Positions 52,824 to 63,793 are shown, counted from the first letter of the stretch. The stretch is DNA of 64,000 nt from Actinomycetota bacterium (GCA_018268595.1 JAFDWH010000021.1:354281-418280); one strand, 5' to 3'. Notes: generated by a model not told the origin, from the sequence alone. Made by a program: numbers and translations.

Positions 52824-54496
52824 TGGCGAACGGCACCCTGCGCGTCCTCCCGCTCGGCGGGCTGGGCGAGATCGGCAAGAACATGACGGTCGTCGAGTAC
52901 GACGACCGCATCGTCGTGGTGGACACGGGCCTGCGCTTCCCGACCGCCGACATGCTCGGGATCGACCTCGTGCTGCCCGACTTCACCTACCTGCGAGAAC
53001 GCGCCGACGACATCGAGGCGATCGTCATCACGCACGGCCACGAGGACCACCTCGGCGCGCTGCCGTGGGTGCTGCGGGAGTTGGGCCTCAAGAGCGACCC
53101 GCCGCCGATCTACGGCGGGCCGCTGCCGATGGCGATGGCGCGCTCGAAGCTCGACGAGCACCGCATGAAGGACGTCGAGCTGGAGGACGTGGCGGACGGC
53201 GAGACGATCGAAGCCGGTCCGTTCGACATCGAGCTGGTGCACATGACGCACTCGATCCCGGACTCGAACGCGGTCGCGCTGACGACCGAGCTGGGGACCG
53301 TGCTGATCAGCGGCGACTACAAGTTCGACCAGACGCCCGTCGACGGCAGGCCGGCGGACATGTCGCGGCTCGCGGAGCTGGGGCGCGAGGGGCTGCTGCT
53401 GCTGTGCGGCGACTCGACGAACGCGGACCGGCCGGGCTTCTCGCCGTCCGAGGCCGGCGTCGGCCCGCACCTGGAGGAGGCGTTCGCGCGCTGCGAGGGG
53501 CGCATCGTCGTGACCAGCTTCGCGTCGAACATCCACCGCGTGCAGCAGGTCGTCGACGCGGCGGCGGCGCTCGGGCGCAAGGTGGCCCTCGTGGGGCGGT
53601 CGATGCGCAAGAACGTGAACATCGGGCGGACACTCGGGCACATCGACGTGCCCGACGGGATGCTCGTGCAGCCGCGCGAGCTGGACGACTTCCCCGACCA
53701 CAAGCTCGTGATCGTCTCGACCGGGTCGCAGGGCGAGCCGCTGTCGGCGCTGCGGCGGATGGCGCACAACGACCACCGTCACATCAAGCTGCACGACGGC
53801 GACACGGTCGTCTTCAGCGCGACGCCGATCCCCGGCAACGAGCGCGCCGTCAACGACACGATCGACCGGCTCTACCACATCGGCTGCGACGTGATCACGA
53901 CCGCCGACGCGCCGATCCACGCCTCGGGGCACGGCTATCGCGAGGAGCTGAAGCTGATGCTCAACCTGACGAAGCCGCGCTACGTGCTGCCGATGCACGG
54001 CGACTTCAAGCGCATCCACCTGCACGCGCAGCTGGCCGAGGCGGTCGGGATCGACCCTGACGCGATCTTCCAGGGCGAGAACGGGCTGCCGCTGGAGATC
54101 GACGGGCGCGGCGCGCGCTTCGGCGCGAGAGAGCAGTCGGGCATGATCTTCGTGGACGGCGTCGACATCGGCGACCCCGCCGACGTGGCGCTGCGCGACC
54201 GGCGCATGCTGTCCGCCGACGGCATCTTCATCGTCGTCGCGACGATCTCGGAGCAGGACGGGCAGTCGGTCGCGCCGCCCGAGGTGATCTTCCGCGGCGT
54301 GCCGTTCGTCGAGCAGGCCGACGAGCTGGTCGAGGAGATCCGCACCGCCGTCGAGCAGTCGCTCGCGCGCGCGGCGGCCGACGGCATACGCGAGACCGAC
54401 CTCGTGCAGCAGGAGCTGCACGACGACCTCGCCGCGTTCGTCTACGACCGGCTCAAGCGCCGCCCCATGGTGCTGCCGGTCGTCGTCGAGGTCTGA
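52823..54496 (+). CDS. rnj: ribonuclease J
   Basis: Metallo-beta-lactamase/beta-CASP ribonuclease of 557 residues with 5'-3' exo- and endonuclease activity in RNA decay. Zinc motif ITHGHEDHLGALPW near residue 72, HSIPDSNAV, SGDYKFD, beta-CASP motifs VSTGSQGEPLSAL and ASGHGYREELKLML near 375, and MHGDFKRIHLHA. A C-terminal domain follows from about 440. It follows dapA directly, as in mycobacteria. Confidence 0.95.
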   Translation: MANGTLRVLPLGGLGEIGKNMTVVEYDDRIVVVDTGLRFPTADMLGIDLVLPDFTYLRERADDIEAIVITHGHEDHLGALPWVLRELGLKSDPPPIYGGPLPMAMARSKLDEHRMKDVELEDVADGETIEAGPFDIELVHMTHSIPDSNAVALTTELGTVLISGDYKFDQTPVDGRPADMSRLAELGREGLLLLCGDSTNADRPGFSPSEAGVGPHLEEAFARCEGRIVVTSFASNIHRVQQVVDAAAALGRKVALVGRSMRKNVNIGRTLGHIDVPDGMLVQPRELDDFPDHKLVIVSTGSQGEPLSALRRMAHNDHRHIKLHDGDTVVFSATPIPGNERAVNDTIDRLYHIGCDVITTADAPIHASGHGYREELKLMLNLTKPRYVLPMHGDFKRIHLHAQLAEAVGIDPDAIFQGENGLPLEIDGRGARFGAREQSGMIFVDGVDIGDPADVALRDRRMLSADGIFIVVATISEQDGQSVAPPEVIFRGVPFVEQADELVEEIRTAVEQSLARAAADGIRETDLVQQELHDDLAAFVYDRLKRRPMVLPVVVEV

Positions 54497-54511
54497 CGGA
54501 GCGCGCGCCGC

Positions 54512-55942
54512 TCAGTCCTGCGCCGCCACGGCGCTCGCCGCGGGGGCGGGCGCGGCCGGCAGGCGCACGACGAAGCGCGCGCCGCCGGTCGCGGCGCGCT
54601 CGATCCGCACCGAGCCGCCGTGCGAGACGGCGACCGCGCGCACGATCGCGAGCCCGAGGCCCGACCCGCCGCCGCCGTCGCCGTGCGCGCGCACGAAGCG
54701 CTCGAACAGGCGCGGCCGCAGCTGCTCCGGGATGCCGGGGCCGTCGTCCTCGACCGTCAGCACGACGTCGTCGCCGGCGCTTGCGAGCGCCGCGTGCACG
54801 TGCGTGCCGGGCGGCGTGTGGCGCATCGCGTTCTCGATCAGGTTGAGCGCGAGCCGGTGCAGCTCGTCGCGCGCGCCGTCGACGACGAGCCGCTCGTGCG
54901 CGGAGATCGTGAGGTGGTGCGCGCCGCGCTCCGCGAGCGGCTCCAGCTCGGCCGCGACCTCGACGAGCACCTGCGCGAGGTCGACGCGACGGTGGGGGAC
55001 GGTGCGGCCGGCGTCGGCGCGTGCCAGCAGCAGCAGGTCGGCGACGAGCCGGCGCATCCGCTGCGAGGAGCGCAGCGCGGAGGCGACCGCCGCCTGCGCG
55101 TCCTCGCCGTCGACCTGCTCGGCCAGCAGCTCGAGGTTCGCCAGCACGCTCGTGAGCGGCGTGCGCAGCTCGTGCGAGGCGTCGGCGACGAACTGGCGCT
55201 GGCGCGTCAGCGTCGCCTCCGTCTCCGCGCGCGCGGCGTCGAGCGCCTGCAGCATGTCCTCGAGCGTGCGCGCCAGCTCGGCGACCTCGTCGTCGGCCTC
55301 CGGCTGCGGGACGTGGCGGCCGGGGTCGCGCGTGCGCTCGATCTCGCGCGCGCTCGCGGTCAGCTTCTCGACCGGCGCCATCGCGCGGCGCGCGACCATC
55401 AGGCCGGCGAGCAGCGCGAGGCCGCTGCCGCCCAGCACGCCGAGGATCAGGAAGAAGCGCACCTTCGCGGCGGTGCGGTCGATCGCCGACAGCGGGCGCG
55501 CGTAGATCAGGACCGCCTGGCCGACCGGGTCGACGTTGATCCGCCGCACCTCGACGCGGTAGCCGAGCTGGTCGTTCGGGAACGGCCTGTCGAGCGTGAA
55601 GCTCGGCCACAGCGGGTGCGTGCCGCCGTACGCGCACATCAGCTGGGGCGGCTGCGCGAGCAGGTAGACGCGCACCTTCGCGGCGTCGGCGCTGGCGAGG
55701 TCGCCGAGCCGTCCGCATCTCGGCTCGTTCGTCTGCAGGTCGTAGCTGACCTGCGCGCGCGACTGCAGGTAGTCGGCCGTCTCGCGCACGGAGTCGTCGT
55801 ACTGGATGCGGATCTGCCGCGTCGTCAGCAGCCCGACGATGATCGCGAAGCCGCACAGGATCACGAACGTGAGCGCGGCCGAGCCGCCGGCGAGCCGCCA
55901 GCGGGTCGGGATCCGCCGGTAGGCGCGGCCGACCGCCCGCAC
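54512..55942 (-). CDS. two-component sensor histidine kinase
   Basis: Membrane kinase of 476 residues. TM1 about 19-40, extracytoplasmic domain 41-160, TM2 about 162-184, HAMP (RRAMAPVEKLTASAREIERT), HisKA with FVADASHELRTPLTSVLANL (His257), and HATPase (N-box LIENAMRHTPPG, VEDDGPGIP, GSGLGLAIVRAV). The sensor domain has two cysteines (76 and 103) that could form a disulfide. GTG at 55942 follows the regulator stop by 7 nt; a start at 56008 would overlap it. Signal unknown. Confidence 0.92.
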   Translation of the reverse strand: MRAVGRAYRRIPTRWRLAGGSAALTFVILCGFAIIVGLLTTRQIRIQYDDSVRETADYLQSRAQVSYDLQTNEPRCGRLGDLASADAAKVRVYLLAQPPQLMCAYGGTHPLWPSFTLDRPFPNDQLGYRVEVRRINVDPVGQAVLIYARPLSAIDRTAAKVRFFLILGVLGGSGLALLAGLMVARRAMAPVEKLTASAREIERTRDPGRHVPQPEADDEVAELARTLEDMLQALDAARAETEATLTRQRQFVADASHELRTPLTSVLANLELLAEQVDGEDAQAAVASALRSSQRMRRLVADLLLLARADAGRTVPHRRVDLAQVLVEVAAELEPLAERGAHHLTISAHERLVVDGARDELHRLALNLIENAMRHTPPGTHVHAALASAGDDVVLTVEDDGPGIPEQLRPRLFERFVRAHGDGGGGSGLGLAIVRAVAVSHGGSVRIERAATGGARFVVRLPAAPAPAASAVAAQD

Positions 55943-55949
55943 GGCGGAG

Positions 55950-56636
55950 CTAAGCCCGGAGGACGTAGCCCGCGCCGCGGATCGTGTGGAGGAGCCGCGG
56001 CTCCCCACCGGCCTCCAGCTTTCGCCGCAGGTTGGAGACGAACACCTCGATCGTGTTCGTCGTCGAGAACGGGTCGTAGCCCCACACCTCGTCGAGCAGG
56101 CGCTGGCGCGAGATCACGATGCGCTCGTTGCGCATCAGGTACTCGAGCAGCTCGAACTCGCGCTGCGTCAGCTCGATCACGCGATCGCTGCGCTCGACCT
56201 CGTGCGTGTCCGGGTTGAGCCGCAGGTCGCCGCACACGAGCGGGGCGGCGCCGCGCGGCGGCCGGCGGCGCAGCAGCGCGCGCAGGCGCGCGAGCAGCTC
56301 CTGGCGCTCGAACGGCTTGACGAGGTAGTCGTCGGCGCCGGAGTCGAGCCCCTCAACGCGCGCTTCGAGCGCGTCGCGCGCGGTCAGCATCAGGATCGGC
56401 ACGTCGTCCTGCTCGCGCAGCGTTCTCGCGACCTCGATCCCGTCGAGGCGGGGGAGGCCGAGGTCGAGCACGACGAGGTCGGGCAGGAACGCGTGCGCAT
56501 CGTCGAGCGCGGCGACGCCGTCGCTCGCGATCCGCACGTCGTAGCCCTCCATCCGCAGCGAGCGCTGCAGCGTCTGCGCGATTTCCTCGTCGTCCTCCAC
56601 GACGAGCACGCGCGGCGGGCGCGAGATGTCGCTCAT
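55950..56636 (-). CDS. OmpR-family response regulator
   Basis: DNA-binding regulator of 228 residues. Receiver: VLVVEDDEEIAQTL, phosphorylation Asp58 in LVVLDLGLPRLDG, LMLTARDA and Lys in YLVKPFER. C-terminal winged helix: LTQREFELLEYLMRNERIVI, LLDEVWGYD and VFVSNLRRKL. ATG at 56636 is 6 nt behind a TACCAT box on the same strand. Cotranscribed with the kinase downstream. Two TTAG direct repeats upstream suggest self-regulation. Confidence 0.93.
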   Translation of the reverse strand: MSDISRPPRVLVVEDDEEIAQTLQRSLRMEGYDVRIASDGVAALDDAHAFLPDLVVLDLGLPRLDGIEVARTLREQDDVPILMLTARDALEARVEGLDSGADDYLVKPFERQELLARLRALLRRRPPRGAAPLVCGDLRLNPDTHEVERSDRVIELTQREFELLEYLMRNERIVISRQRLLDEVWGYDPFSTTNTIEVFVSNLRRKLEAGGEPRLLHTIRGAGYVLRA

Positions 56637-56642
56637 GCGGCG

Positions 56643-56648
56643 ATGGTA
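56643..56648 (-). promoter_or_regulatory. -10 box TACCAT of the response regulator gene
   Basis: TACCAT on the minus strand ends 6 nt before the ATG at 56636. Confidence 0.5.
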
Positions 56649-56674
56649 GAGGCCCGCAGCGCCGCGATGGCGGC

Positions 56675-56697
56675 TCTTTAGTGACTTCTTAGCGGTG
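56675..56697 (-). promoter_or_regulatory. 11-bp direct repeat, candidate response-regulator binding site
   Basis: Two similar 11-mers follow each other, read on the plus strand as CTTTAGTGACT and CTTAGCGGTGG around TTAG at 56678 and 56689. The 11-bp period and the place just upstream of the -35 region are typical for OmpR-family autoregulation. Only the TTAG core is well conserved. Confidence 0.35.
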
Positions 56698-56713
56698 GCA
56701 GGGGCTGGCCGGC

Positions 56714-59320
56714 GTGCGTCGAAGCAAGCTTCCGGACATGCCGACGAAGACCAGCCGCCGCCCGAGAGCCGCTCCCAGCAGACGGCCGAGATCGCCTGCC
56801 GCGCGTGCGTCCTCGAGCGCACGCGGCAGAGCCCGCGCCCGCCGCTCGGCCGGCGCCGCGATCTGGCGCCCCGGGCTGCCGTCGCTCTCGCCGCACCAGC
56901 TCGACCTGCTCGGCCTCGGCCTCGCCGCGCTCGGCGTCTTCCTCGCGTTCGTGCTCTACCTCGGCGCCGCGGGCGGCTCGGTCGGCGGCGCGGCGAGCGA
57001 CGGACTGCAGCTGCTGCTCGGCCAGGTCGCCTACGGCGCGCCGGTCGCGCTCGTGGCCGGCGGCCTCGTCGTCGTCGCGCGCACGCTCGTGCCGTCGCTG
57101 CGCCCCGTGCGCGCCGGCATGCTGTGCCTGTTCGGCGCCGTGGCGCTGGCGCTTGCCGCGGGCACGCTGGGGCTCGGCAGCCACGGCGGCGACGCGCTGT
57201 GGTCGCAGACGGCGCTGAAGGCGAACGGCGGCGCGGTCGGCGCGCTCTTGTACTGGACGACGTCGCACCTGTTCTCGGACGTCGGCGCGCACATCATCGC
57301 GATCTTCCTGCTGCTCGCCGGGCTGCTGCTGATCAGCGGCGTGACGCTGGCGAGCGTCGTGCTGCGCGCCGCGGAGACGACGCGCAGCGCGGCCACGCTG
57401 GCGCCGCGGCGCGCCGCCCCGGCTCCCGCGCCCGCAGGCGCTCCCGAGCCGATCGTGCCGCCCGAGCCCGAGGACGCGCGGCTGGTCGTGCGCGCGACGC
57501 ACGTCGAGGCGCCCTCGCTCGACGGCCGCGAGCGCTATCCCGACCTGTACGGCGAGGATGCGCCGGCGACGGAGGACACGTTCGCACCGGACCTGGAGGA
57601 CAAGCCCCCGGCCGTGCCCGATCCGGAGCCGGAGGCGATCGAGCAGCTCGAGCTGGAGGAGCCCGACGAGCCGGGCGTGACGACCGGCGAGGCGGCCGCC
57701 GCGGAGCCGCGCGAGGTCGATCCCTCCGAGCTGACCCCGCAGGGCCGCTACCGCGCGTCCGTCACCGACGACCCGGCGTTCGTCTGGAGAATCCCGTCCG
57801 GGCACTTCCTCAAGCGCTCGACGGCCGACCAGTCGCGCCCCGACACGGCCGGCCAGGAGAAGATCGCCGCGCAGCTGATCGAGGCGCTCGGCCACTTCGG
57901 GATCGAGGCGAAGGTCGTCGGCATGACGGCCGGTCCGCACATCACGCGCTTCGAGATCCGCCTCGCGCCCGGCATCAAGGTCGGCAAGGTCGCCCAGCTC
58001 AAGGACGACCTCGCATACGCGCTCGCCGCGACCGAGATCCGCATCCTCGCGCCGATCCCCGGCAAGCAGGCGGTCGGCGTCGAGGTCCCGAACGCAAGGC
58101 GGCGGATCGTCCACCTCGGCGACGTCTTCCAGGAGCCGCCGAAGGACTGGTCGCCGCTGACGGTGTGGCTCGGCAAGGACGTCGCCGGCCGCGCGATCGG
58201 CGTCGACCTCGCGAAGATGCCGCACCTGCTCGTCGCCGGCACGACCGGCGCCGGCAAGTCCGGCTGCATCAACGCGATGCTCTCGTCGTTGCTGCTGCAC
58301 GCCGACCCGCACGAGCTGCGGCTCGTCCTCGTCGACCCCAAGCAGGTCGAGCTGAACCACTACGAGTCGATCCCGCACCTGCTGACGCCCGTCATCACGA
58401 GCCCGCGGATGGCGGCCAACGCGCTCCAGAACCTCGTCAAGGAGATGGAGGAGCGCTACGGGATCATGTCGCTCGCGCGCACCCGCTCGCTGCCGGAGCT
58501 GAACAGAGCGCGCGCCGCGCGCGGCGAGCCGGCGCTGCCGTACATCCTGTGCGTGATCGACGAGCTGGCCGACCTGATGATGGTCGCGCCGGCCGACGTC
58601 GAGGACTCGATCATCCGCCTCGCGCAGAAGGCGCGCGCGGTCGGCATCCACCTCGTGTTGGCGACGCAGTCCCCGCGCGTGGACGTGATCACCGGCATGA
58701 TCAAGGCGAACGTTCCGTCCCGGATCGCGTTCGCGGTGTCTTCGCAGACCGACTCGCGCGTGATCCTCGACCAGAACGGCGCCGAGTCGCTGCTCGGCCA
58801 GGGCGACATGCTGTTCTCGCCCGTCGGCTCCTCGAAGCTGCAGCGCATCCAGGGCGCCTACGTCGACGAGGCGCAGATCGCCGAGCTGACGGAGACGTGG
58901 CGCAAGCAGGGCGAGCCCGAGTTCCACGAGGAGCTGCTGGAGGAAGTCGTCGACGAGTCGGAGGCGAGCGGGGGGGACGACGACGGCTTCGACCCCGACG
59001 AGGACCCGCTGCTGGAGGAGGCGATCGGCCTCGTCGCGCAGATGGGCACCGCCTCGACCTCGATGCTGCAGCGCCGCCTGCGGCTCGGCTACACGCGCGC
59101 CGGGCGGCTGATCGACATGCTCGAGCGGCGCGGGATCATCTCCGGCTACGAGGGCTCCAAGCCGCGCCAGGTGCTGATCACCGAGGCCGACGTGCCGCGC
59201 ATCCTCGTCGCGCTCAACGAGAGAGCCGGAGCGCCCGCCGCCGCCGCGCCTCCCGAGCCGACCGCGCCCGAGCTGGAGCCGCCGTCCGGCGCGCCCGGCG
59301 ACGAGGCGGAAGCGCTGTAG
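56714..59320 (+). CDS. ftsK: DNA translocase FtsK/SpoIIIE
   Basis: Septal DNA pump of 868 residues. A basic N-terminus, four or so membrane segments between about 60 and 215 (LGLGLAALGVFLAFVLYLGA first), an acidic linker, alpha/beta motor domain (VAGTTGAGKSGCINAML near 515, VLVDPKQVELNHYESIPHL, VIDELADLMM) and the C-terminal winged-helix gamma domain (MLQRRLRLGYTRAGRLIDML). GTG at 56714 has AGGGG upstream; ATG at 56738 is the alternative start. Divergent to the regulator gene. Confidence 0.95.
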   Translation: MRRSKLPDMPTKTSRRPRAAPSRRPRSPAARASSSARGRARARRSAGAAIWRPGLPSLSPHQLDLLGLGLAALGVFLAFVLYLGAAGGSVGGAASDGLQLLLGQVAYGAPVALVAGGLVVVARTLVPSLRPVRAGMLCLFGAVALALAAGTLGLGSHGGDALWSQTALKANGGAVGALLYWTTSHLFSDVGAHIIAIFLLLAGLLLISGVTLASVVLRAAETTRSAATLAPRRAAPAPAPAGAPEPIVPPEPEDARLVVRATHVEAPSLDGRERYPDLYGEDAPATEDTFAPDLEDKPPAVPDPEPEAIEQLELEEPDEPGVTTGEAAAAEPREVDPSELTPQGRYRASVTDDPAFVWRIPSGHFLKRSTADQSRPDTAGQEKIAAQLIEALGHFGIEAKVVGMTAGPHITRFEIRLAPGIKVGKVAQLKDDLAYALAATEIRILAPIPGKQAVGVEVPNARRRIVHLGDVFQEPPKDWSPLTVWLGKDVAGRAIGVDLAKMPHLLVAGTTGAGKSGCINAMLSSLLLHADPHELRLVLVDPKQVELNHYESIPHLLTPVITSPRMAANALQNLVKEMEERYGIMSLARTRSLPELNRARAARGEPALPYILCVIDELADLMMVAPADVEDSIIRLAQKARAVGIHLVLATQSPRVDVITGMIKANVPSRIAFAVSSQTDSRVILDQNGAESLLGQGDMLFSPVGSSKLQRIQGAYVDEAQIAELTETWRKQGEPEFHEELLEEVVDESEASGGDDDGFDPDEDPLLEEAIGLVAQMGTASTSMLQRRLRLGYTRAGRLIDMLERRGIISGYEGSKPRQVLITEADVPRILVALNERAGAPAAAAPPEPTAPELEPPSGAPGDEAEAL

Positions 59321-59328
59321 GCGCGCGA

Positions 59329-59334
59329 TAGCCT
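59329..59334 (+). promoter_or_regulatory. -10 box TAGCCT of the RodZ-like gene
   Basis: TAGCCT ends 10 nt before the ATG at 59345, just behind ftsK. Confidence 0.4.
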
Positions 59335-59344
59335 TCGCGTCGCC

Positions 59345-60130
59345 ATGCCGGAGATCGGATCCACCCTCCGCGAGGCGCGCATGCGCGCCAGGATCGACAT
59401 CACCGAGGTCGAGCAGGCGACGAAGATCCGCGCGAAGTACCTGCGCGCGCTGGAGAACGAGGAATGGAGCCTGCTTCCGGGGCCCACCTTCATCAAGAGC
59501 TTCCTGCGCGAGTACGCCGACTTCCTCGGCCTCGACGCGCGCACGCTGGTGGAGGAGTACAAGCTCCGCTACGAGCGCCCGCACGACCACGAGCTGGCGC
59601 CGATCAGCCCGAAGCTGCGCCACGAGCGCCGCACGGGCGCCCGCGGGCCCGGCTATCGCCCGCCGCGCGTCGCGCCGCCGTGGCTGATCGTCGGCGGCGC
59701 GATCGTGGCGATCCTGGTGGTGCTGGGGATCGTCGGGTCGCAGACGGGCGGCGGCGGGTCCGGGACCTCCGGCTCGACGCACGCCGTCACCGTCCCCGCC
59801 GGCAGCACGTCCAAGCACAGACGCACCGCGACGACGCCTTCGGCGCCGACGCAGGCGAGCGTGCGAATCGTCCCGACCGGGGCGGTCTACGTCTGCCTCG
59901 TCGACGGCGGCGGCAGAGTGCTGATCCGCGGCAGCCAGTTCGCGGCCGGCCAGCAGGTGCCGGTCTACCGCGCGCGCACGCTGCGGATCACGCTCGGCAA
60001 CAACGCGGTGCGCCTGCGCGTGAACGGCAGACCGCTCGCGGTCCCCGCCTCCTCGACGGCGATCGCGTACGAGATCACGCCGCACGGCGCGAGCCCGCTG
60101 CCGCTCGACCGCGCGCCGACCTGCACGTGA
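59345..60130 (+). CDS. RodZ-like helix-turn-helix membrane protein
   Basis: Protein of 261 residues. N-terminal XRE-like HTH ([39 protein letters not shown]) as in RodZ/YmfM, a basic linker, one membrane segment near 118-138 ([19 protein letters not shown]) and an outer Ser/Thr-rich linker ending in a DUF4115-like beta domain. RodZ ties MreB to the envelope in rods; here no mreB is in view. Placed behind ftsK and before cinA, a common neighbourhood. The stop overlaps cinA. Confidence 0.82.
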   Translation: MPEIGSTLREARMRARIDITEVEQATKIRAKYLRALENEEWSLLPGPTFIKSFLREYADFLGLDARTLVEEYKLRYERPHDHELAPISPKLRHERRTGARGPGYRPPRVAPPWLIVGGAIVAILVVLGIVGSQTGGGGSGTSGSTHAVTVPAGSTSKHRRTATTPSAPTQASVRIVPTGAVYVCLVDGGGRVLIRGSQFAAGQQVPVYRARTLRITLGNNAVRLRVNGRPLAVPASSTAIAYEITPHGASPLPLDRAPTCT

Positions 60131-61458
60131 GCGCGCGCGCCGGCATCGTCATCACGGGGACGGAGGTCCTCAGCGGGATCATCGCCGACCGCAACGGCCC
60201 GTGGCTGTCCGAGCGGCTGCGCGAGCTGGGCGTCGAGCTGGCGCACATCCTGATCGTGGGGGACCGGCGCGAGGACATGACGGCGGCGCTGCGCTTCCTC
60301 GCCGACGAGCGCGTCGCGCTGATCGTCACCAGCGGTGGCCTCGGCCCGACCGCCGACGACCTCACGACGGAGGTCGTCGCCGAGTTCGCGGGCCGGCCGA
60401 TGGTGCTGGACGAGCCGCTGGAGCAGCGGATCGCCGCGATCGTCGCGCCGCTCGCGCAGCGCTGGCCGAACCTCGACCGCACGGCGATGGCGGAGGGCAC
60501 GCGCAAGCAGGCGCACGTGCCCGCGGGCGCGACGGTGCTCGAGCCGGTCGGGACGGCGCCGGGCGTGGTCGTGCCGCCGGCCGACGGACGCGATCCCGCC
60601 CGCCCCACGGTCGTCGTGCTGCCCGGCCCGCCGCGCGAGCTGCAGCCGATGTGGGCGGCAGCGCGCGCGACCGACGCGTTCCGCGCCGCGGTGGCGGGCG
60701 CGACCGTCTACGAGCAGGGGATCCTGCGGCTGCTGGGGCTGCCCGAGTCCGAGATCGCCGAGACGCTGCGCGTCGCCGAGCGGACCGGGCTCGACCTCGC
60801 GCCGCTGGAGATCACGACCTGCCTGCGGCGCGGCGAGATCGAGATCGCGACGCTCTACGAGCCGGGCGGCGCGCCGGCCTACGAGGCGTTCGTGGAGTTC
60901 GTGCGCGCGCGTCACGGCACGCAGCTGTTCTCGCAGGACGGCACGACGGTCGACGAGCAGGTGGCGGCGCTGCTGAATGGCCCGCCGCTGCGCACGGTCG
61001 CGGTGGCGGAGTCGTGCACCGGCGGCCTGCTGGCGGGGCGGCTGACCGAGCGACCGGGCTCCTCGGCGTACGTGGCCGGCGGCGTGGTCGTCTACTCGAA
61101 CGAGGCGAAGCAGGCGCTCGCGGGCGTGGACCCGGCGCTGATCGCGCAGGTCGGAGCCGTCTCGGCCGAGGTCGCCGACGCGCTGGCGGACGGTGCGCTG
61201 GTGCGCTTCGGCGCGGACGTGGGGGTGGGGGTCACCGGGATCGCCGGTCCGGGCGGCGGCACGCCGGAGAAGCCGGTCGGGCGCGTGCACGTGGCGGTCG
61301 CCGCGCGGGACGGGAGCGGCGTCGCCAGAGGCGGCGGCCGCGTCGCGCGGCGGCTCGACCTGCCGGGCGGCCGCGCCGACGTGCGCGACCGCACGACGAC
61401 GGTCGCGCTGCACCTGCTGCGGCGGCTGCTGCTCGGCCAGCTCGACGAGCCCGCATGA
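60127..61458 (+). CDS. cinA: CinA-family protein (NMN amidohydrolase/competence-damage)
   Basis: Protein of 443 residues. N-terminal MoCF-like domain ([49 protein letters not shown]) and C-terminal NMN-deamidase domain ([48 protein letters not shown]). The C-terminal activity recycles NMN to NAMN; N-terminal domain may hydrolyse ADP-ribose. In front of recA as in many bacteria. GTGA overlap with rodZ, ATGA with thpR. Confidence 0.93.
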   Translation: MSARAGIVITGTEVLSGIIADRNGPWLSERLRELGVELAHILIVGDRREDMTAALRFLADERVALIVTSGGLGPTADDLTTEVVAEFAGRPMVLDEPLEQRIAAIVAPLAQRWPNLDRTAMAEGTRKQAHVPAGATVLEPVGTAPGVVVPPADGRDPARPTVVVLPGPPRELQPMWAAARATDAFRAAVAGATVYEQGILRLLGLPESEIAETLRVAERTGLDLAPLEITTCLRRGEIEIATLYEPGGAPAYEAFVEFVRARHGTQLFSQDGTTVDEQVAALLNGPPLRTVAVAESCTGGLLAGRLTERPGSSAYVAGGVVVYSNEAKQALAGVDPALIAQVGAVSAEVADALADGALVRFGADVGVGVTGIAGPGGGTPEKPVGRVHVAVAARDGSGVARGGGRVARRLDLPGGRADVRDRTTTVALHLLRRLLLGQLDEPA

Positions 61459-62051
61459 CGCCGGCGCCGTCTCCGCGGGACGGCGCGACGCAGGTGCGGC
61501 TGTTCGTCGCGCTCGAGCTGCCGTCGGCGGTGGTCGACGCGCTCCTCGCCTGGCGCACGCCGCTGCTGGCGCGCTGCGGCGGTCTGCGGTCGCTGGCACC
61601 CGAGGCGCTGCACGTCACGCTGGCGTTCCTCGGCTGGAAGCCGGCGGAGGCGATCGCGCCGCTGACCGAGCTGGTGGAGGCGTGCGCGTCGGCCGCCGGC
61701 GGCTCCCTCGCGGGGCTGGCGCTGGGGGAGCCGTTGTGGCTGCCGCGCCGGCGTCCGCGCGTGCTGGCGGTCGCGCTGGACGACCGCCACGGAGCGCTCG
61801 GCGCGCTGCAGGCGGGGCTGGTCGCGCGGCTCGCGGAGGACGGCTGGCACGAGCCGGAGGCGCGCCCGTACCTGCCGCACGTGACGGTCGCGCGCTCGCG
61901 CGAGCGCAACGGGCTGCGCGTCCCGCGCGACGCCGTGCTGCCGGCGCTCGCGACGCTCACGTTCGACGGCAGCGCGGTCGTGCTGTACCGCTCGCGGCTG
62001 GAGCGGGCCGGGGCGCGCTACGAGCCGCTGTTCGTCCGCAGACTCGCGTGA
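61455..62051 (+). CDS. thpR: RNA 2',3'-cyclic phosphodiesterase (ThpR/LigT)
   Basis: 2H phosphoesterase of 198 residues. The two His motifs are [10 protein letters not shown] near residue 52 and [10 protein letters not shown] near 140, each HxT. It opens 2',3'-cyclic phosphates of RNA and has been seen as a 2'-5' ligase in vitro. Cotranscribed with cinA; recA follows after about 140 nt that hold two promoters. Confidence 0.92.
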   Translation: MTPAPSPRDGATQVRLFVALELPSAVVDALLAWRTPLLARCGGLRSLAPEALHVTLAFLGWKPAEAIAPLTELVEACASAAGGSLAGLALGEPLWLPRRRPRVLAVALDDRHGALGALQAGLVARLAEDGWHEPEARPYLPHVTVARSRERNGLRVPRDAVLPALATLTFDGSAVVLYRSRLERAGARYEPLFVRRLA

Positions 62052-62071
62052 GATCCGCCGCAAAGCGGGCG

Positions 62072-62100
62072 TTGTCCCTGCGGCGTGCGGGGCCTACCAT
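62072..62100 (+). promoter_or_regulatory. recA promoter P1
   Basis: TTGTCC at 62072-62077 and TACCAT at 62095-62100 with a 17-nt spacer. Start would be near 62107, immediately before the SOS box. Confidence 0.6.
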
Positions 62101-62113
62101 CGGGGACCCGGGC

Positions 62114-62129
62114 GCGAACGGACGTTCGA
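62114..62129 (+). promoter_or_regulatory. lexA box: SOS box (LexA site) of recA
   Basis: CGAAC-GGAC-GTTCG with flanking G and A matches the actinobacterial/Bacillus-type SOS consensus (CGAAC-N4-GTTCG) in both half-sites. LexA bound here would block the upstream promoter P1 and cover the -35 region of P2. Confidence 0.85.
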
Positions 62130-62153
62130 TTCGGTTCCGTCCGACGACGGGCG

Positions 62154-62159
62154 TACGGT
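62154..62159 (+). promoter_or_regulatory. recA promoter P2, -10 box TACGGT
   Basis: TACGGT predicts a start near 62166 and a leader of about 28 nt with AGAAGGAG as ribosome-binding site. No clear -35 is visible; that region is occupied by the end of the SOS box. Confidence 0.45.
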
Positions 62160-62193
62160 GATTCCCTCACGTGAGCAGAAGGAGCTTCCAGCC

Positions 62194-63273
<1,080 letters not shown>

Positions 63274-63283
63274 GGGCGCCGCC

Positions 63284-63793
63284 GTGGAGGCGTTCACCGC
63301 GCTCGTGCGGGAACAGGCCGCCGACCCGGAGCTGCGCCTCCAGCACGCGCTCGACCTCGCGTTCCGCTACCTCACGCGGCGCGACCGGACCGTGCTGGAG
63401 ATGCGCCGCTACCTCGAGGGCAAGCGCGTGGAGCCGTGCGCGATCGACGCGGCGCTCGCGCGCCTCGAGCGCGAGGACTACCTGAACGACGCCCGCTTCG
63501 CGGGCCAGTTCGCCGAGGACAAGCGGCTGCTCGAGGAATGGGGGGCTGACCGCATCGAGCGCCGCCTGCTGGCGCTCGGGGTGCCGCCGGCGATCGTGCG
63601 CGGCGCGGTCGCCGAGCGCGGCCGCGACGGCGAGCTGGAGGCGGCGCGCGCGCTGCTGCGGCGTCGCTTCCCGGCGCTCGGCGACGACCCGCGCGAGCGC
63701 AACCGCGCCTACGGCGTGCTCGTGCGCAAGGGCTACGACCACGAGCTGGCGTGGGATGCGATCCGCGCGCACGGCGGTCGCGCGGACGAGTGA
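63284..63793 (+). CDS. recX: regulatory protein RecX
   Basis: RecA modulator of 169 residues made of three-helix repeats: ALDLAFRYLTRRDRTVLEMR, DAALARLEREDYLNDARFAG and RALLRRRFPALGDDPRERNR. GTG start at 63284, 10 nt behind recA, so translated from the same mRNA. This is the usual recA-recX arrangement. Confidence 0.93.
   Translation: MEAFTALVREQAADPELRLQHALDLAFRYLTRRDRTVLEMRRYLEGKRVEPCAIDAALARLEREDYLNDARFAGQFAEDKRLLEEWGADRIERRLLALGVPPAIVRGAVAERGRDGELEAARALLRRRFPALGDDPRERNRAYGVLVRKGYDHELAWDAIRAHGGRADE

Noticed and set aside
62072..62100. mycobacterial RecA-NDp (LexA-independent damage) promoter
   Set aside because: TTGTC is present, but the spacing to the -10 box is 17 nt instead of the short spacing of that class.
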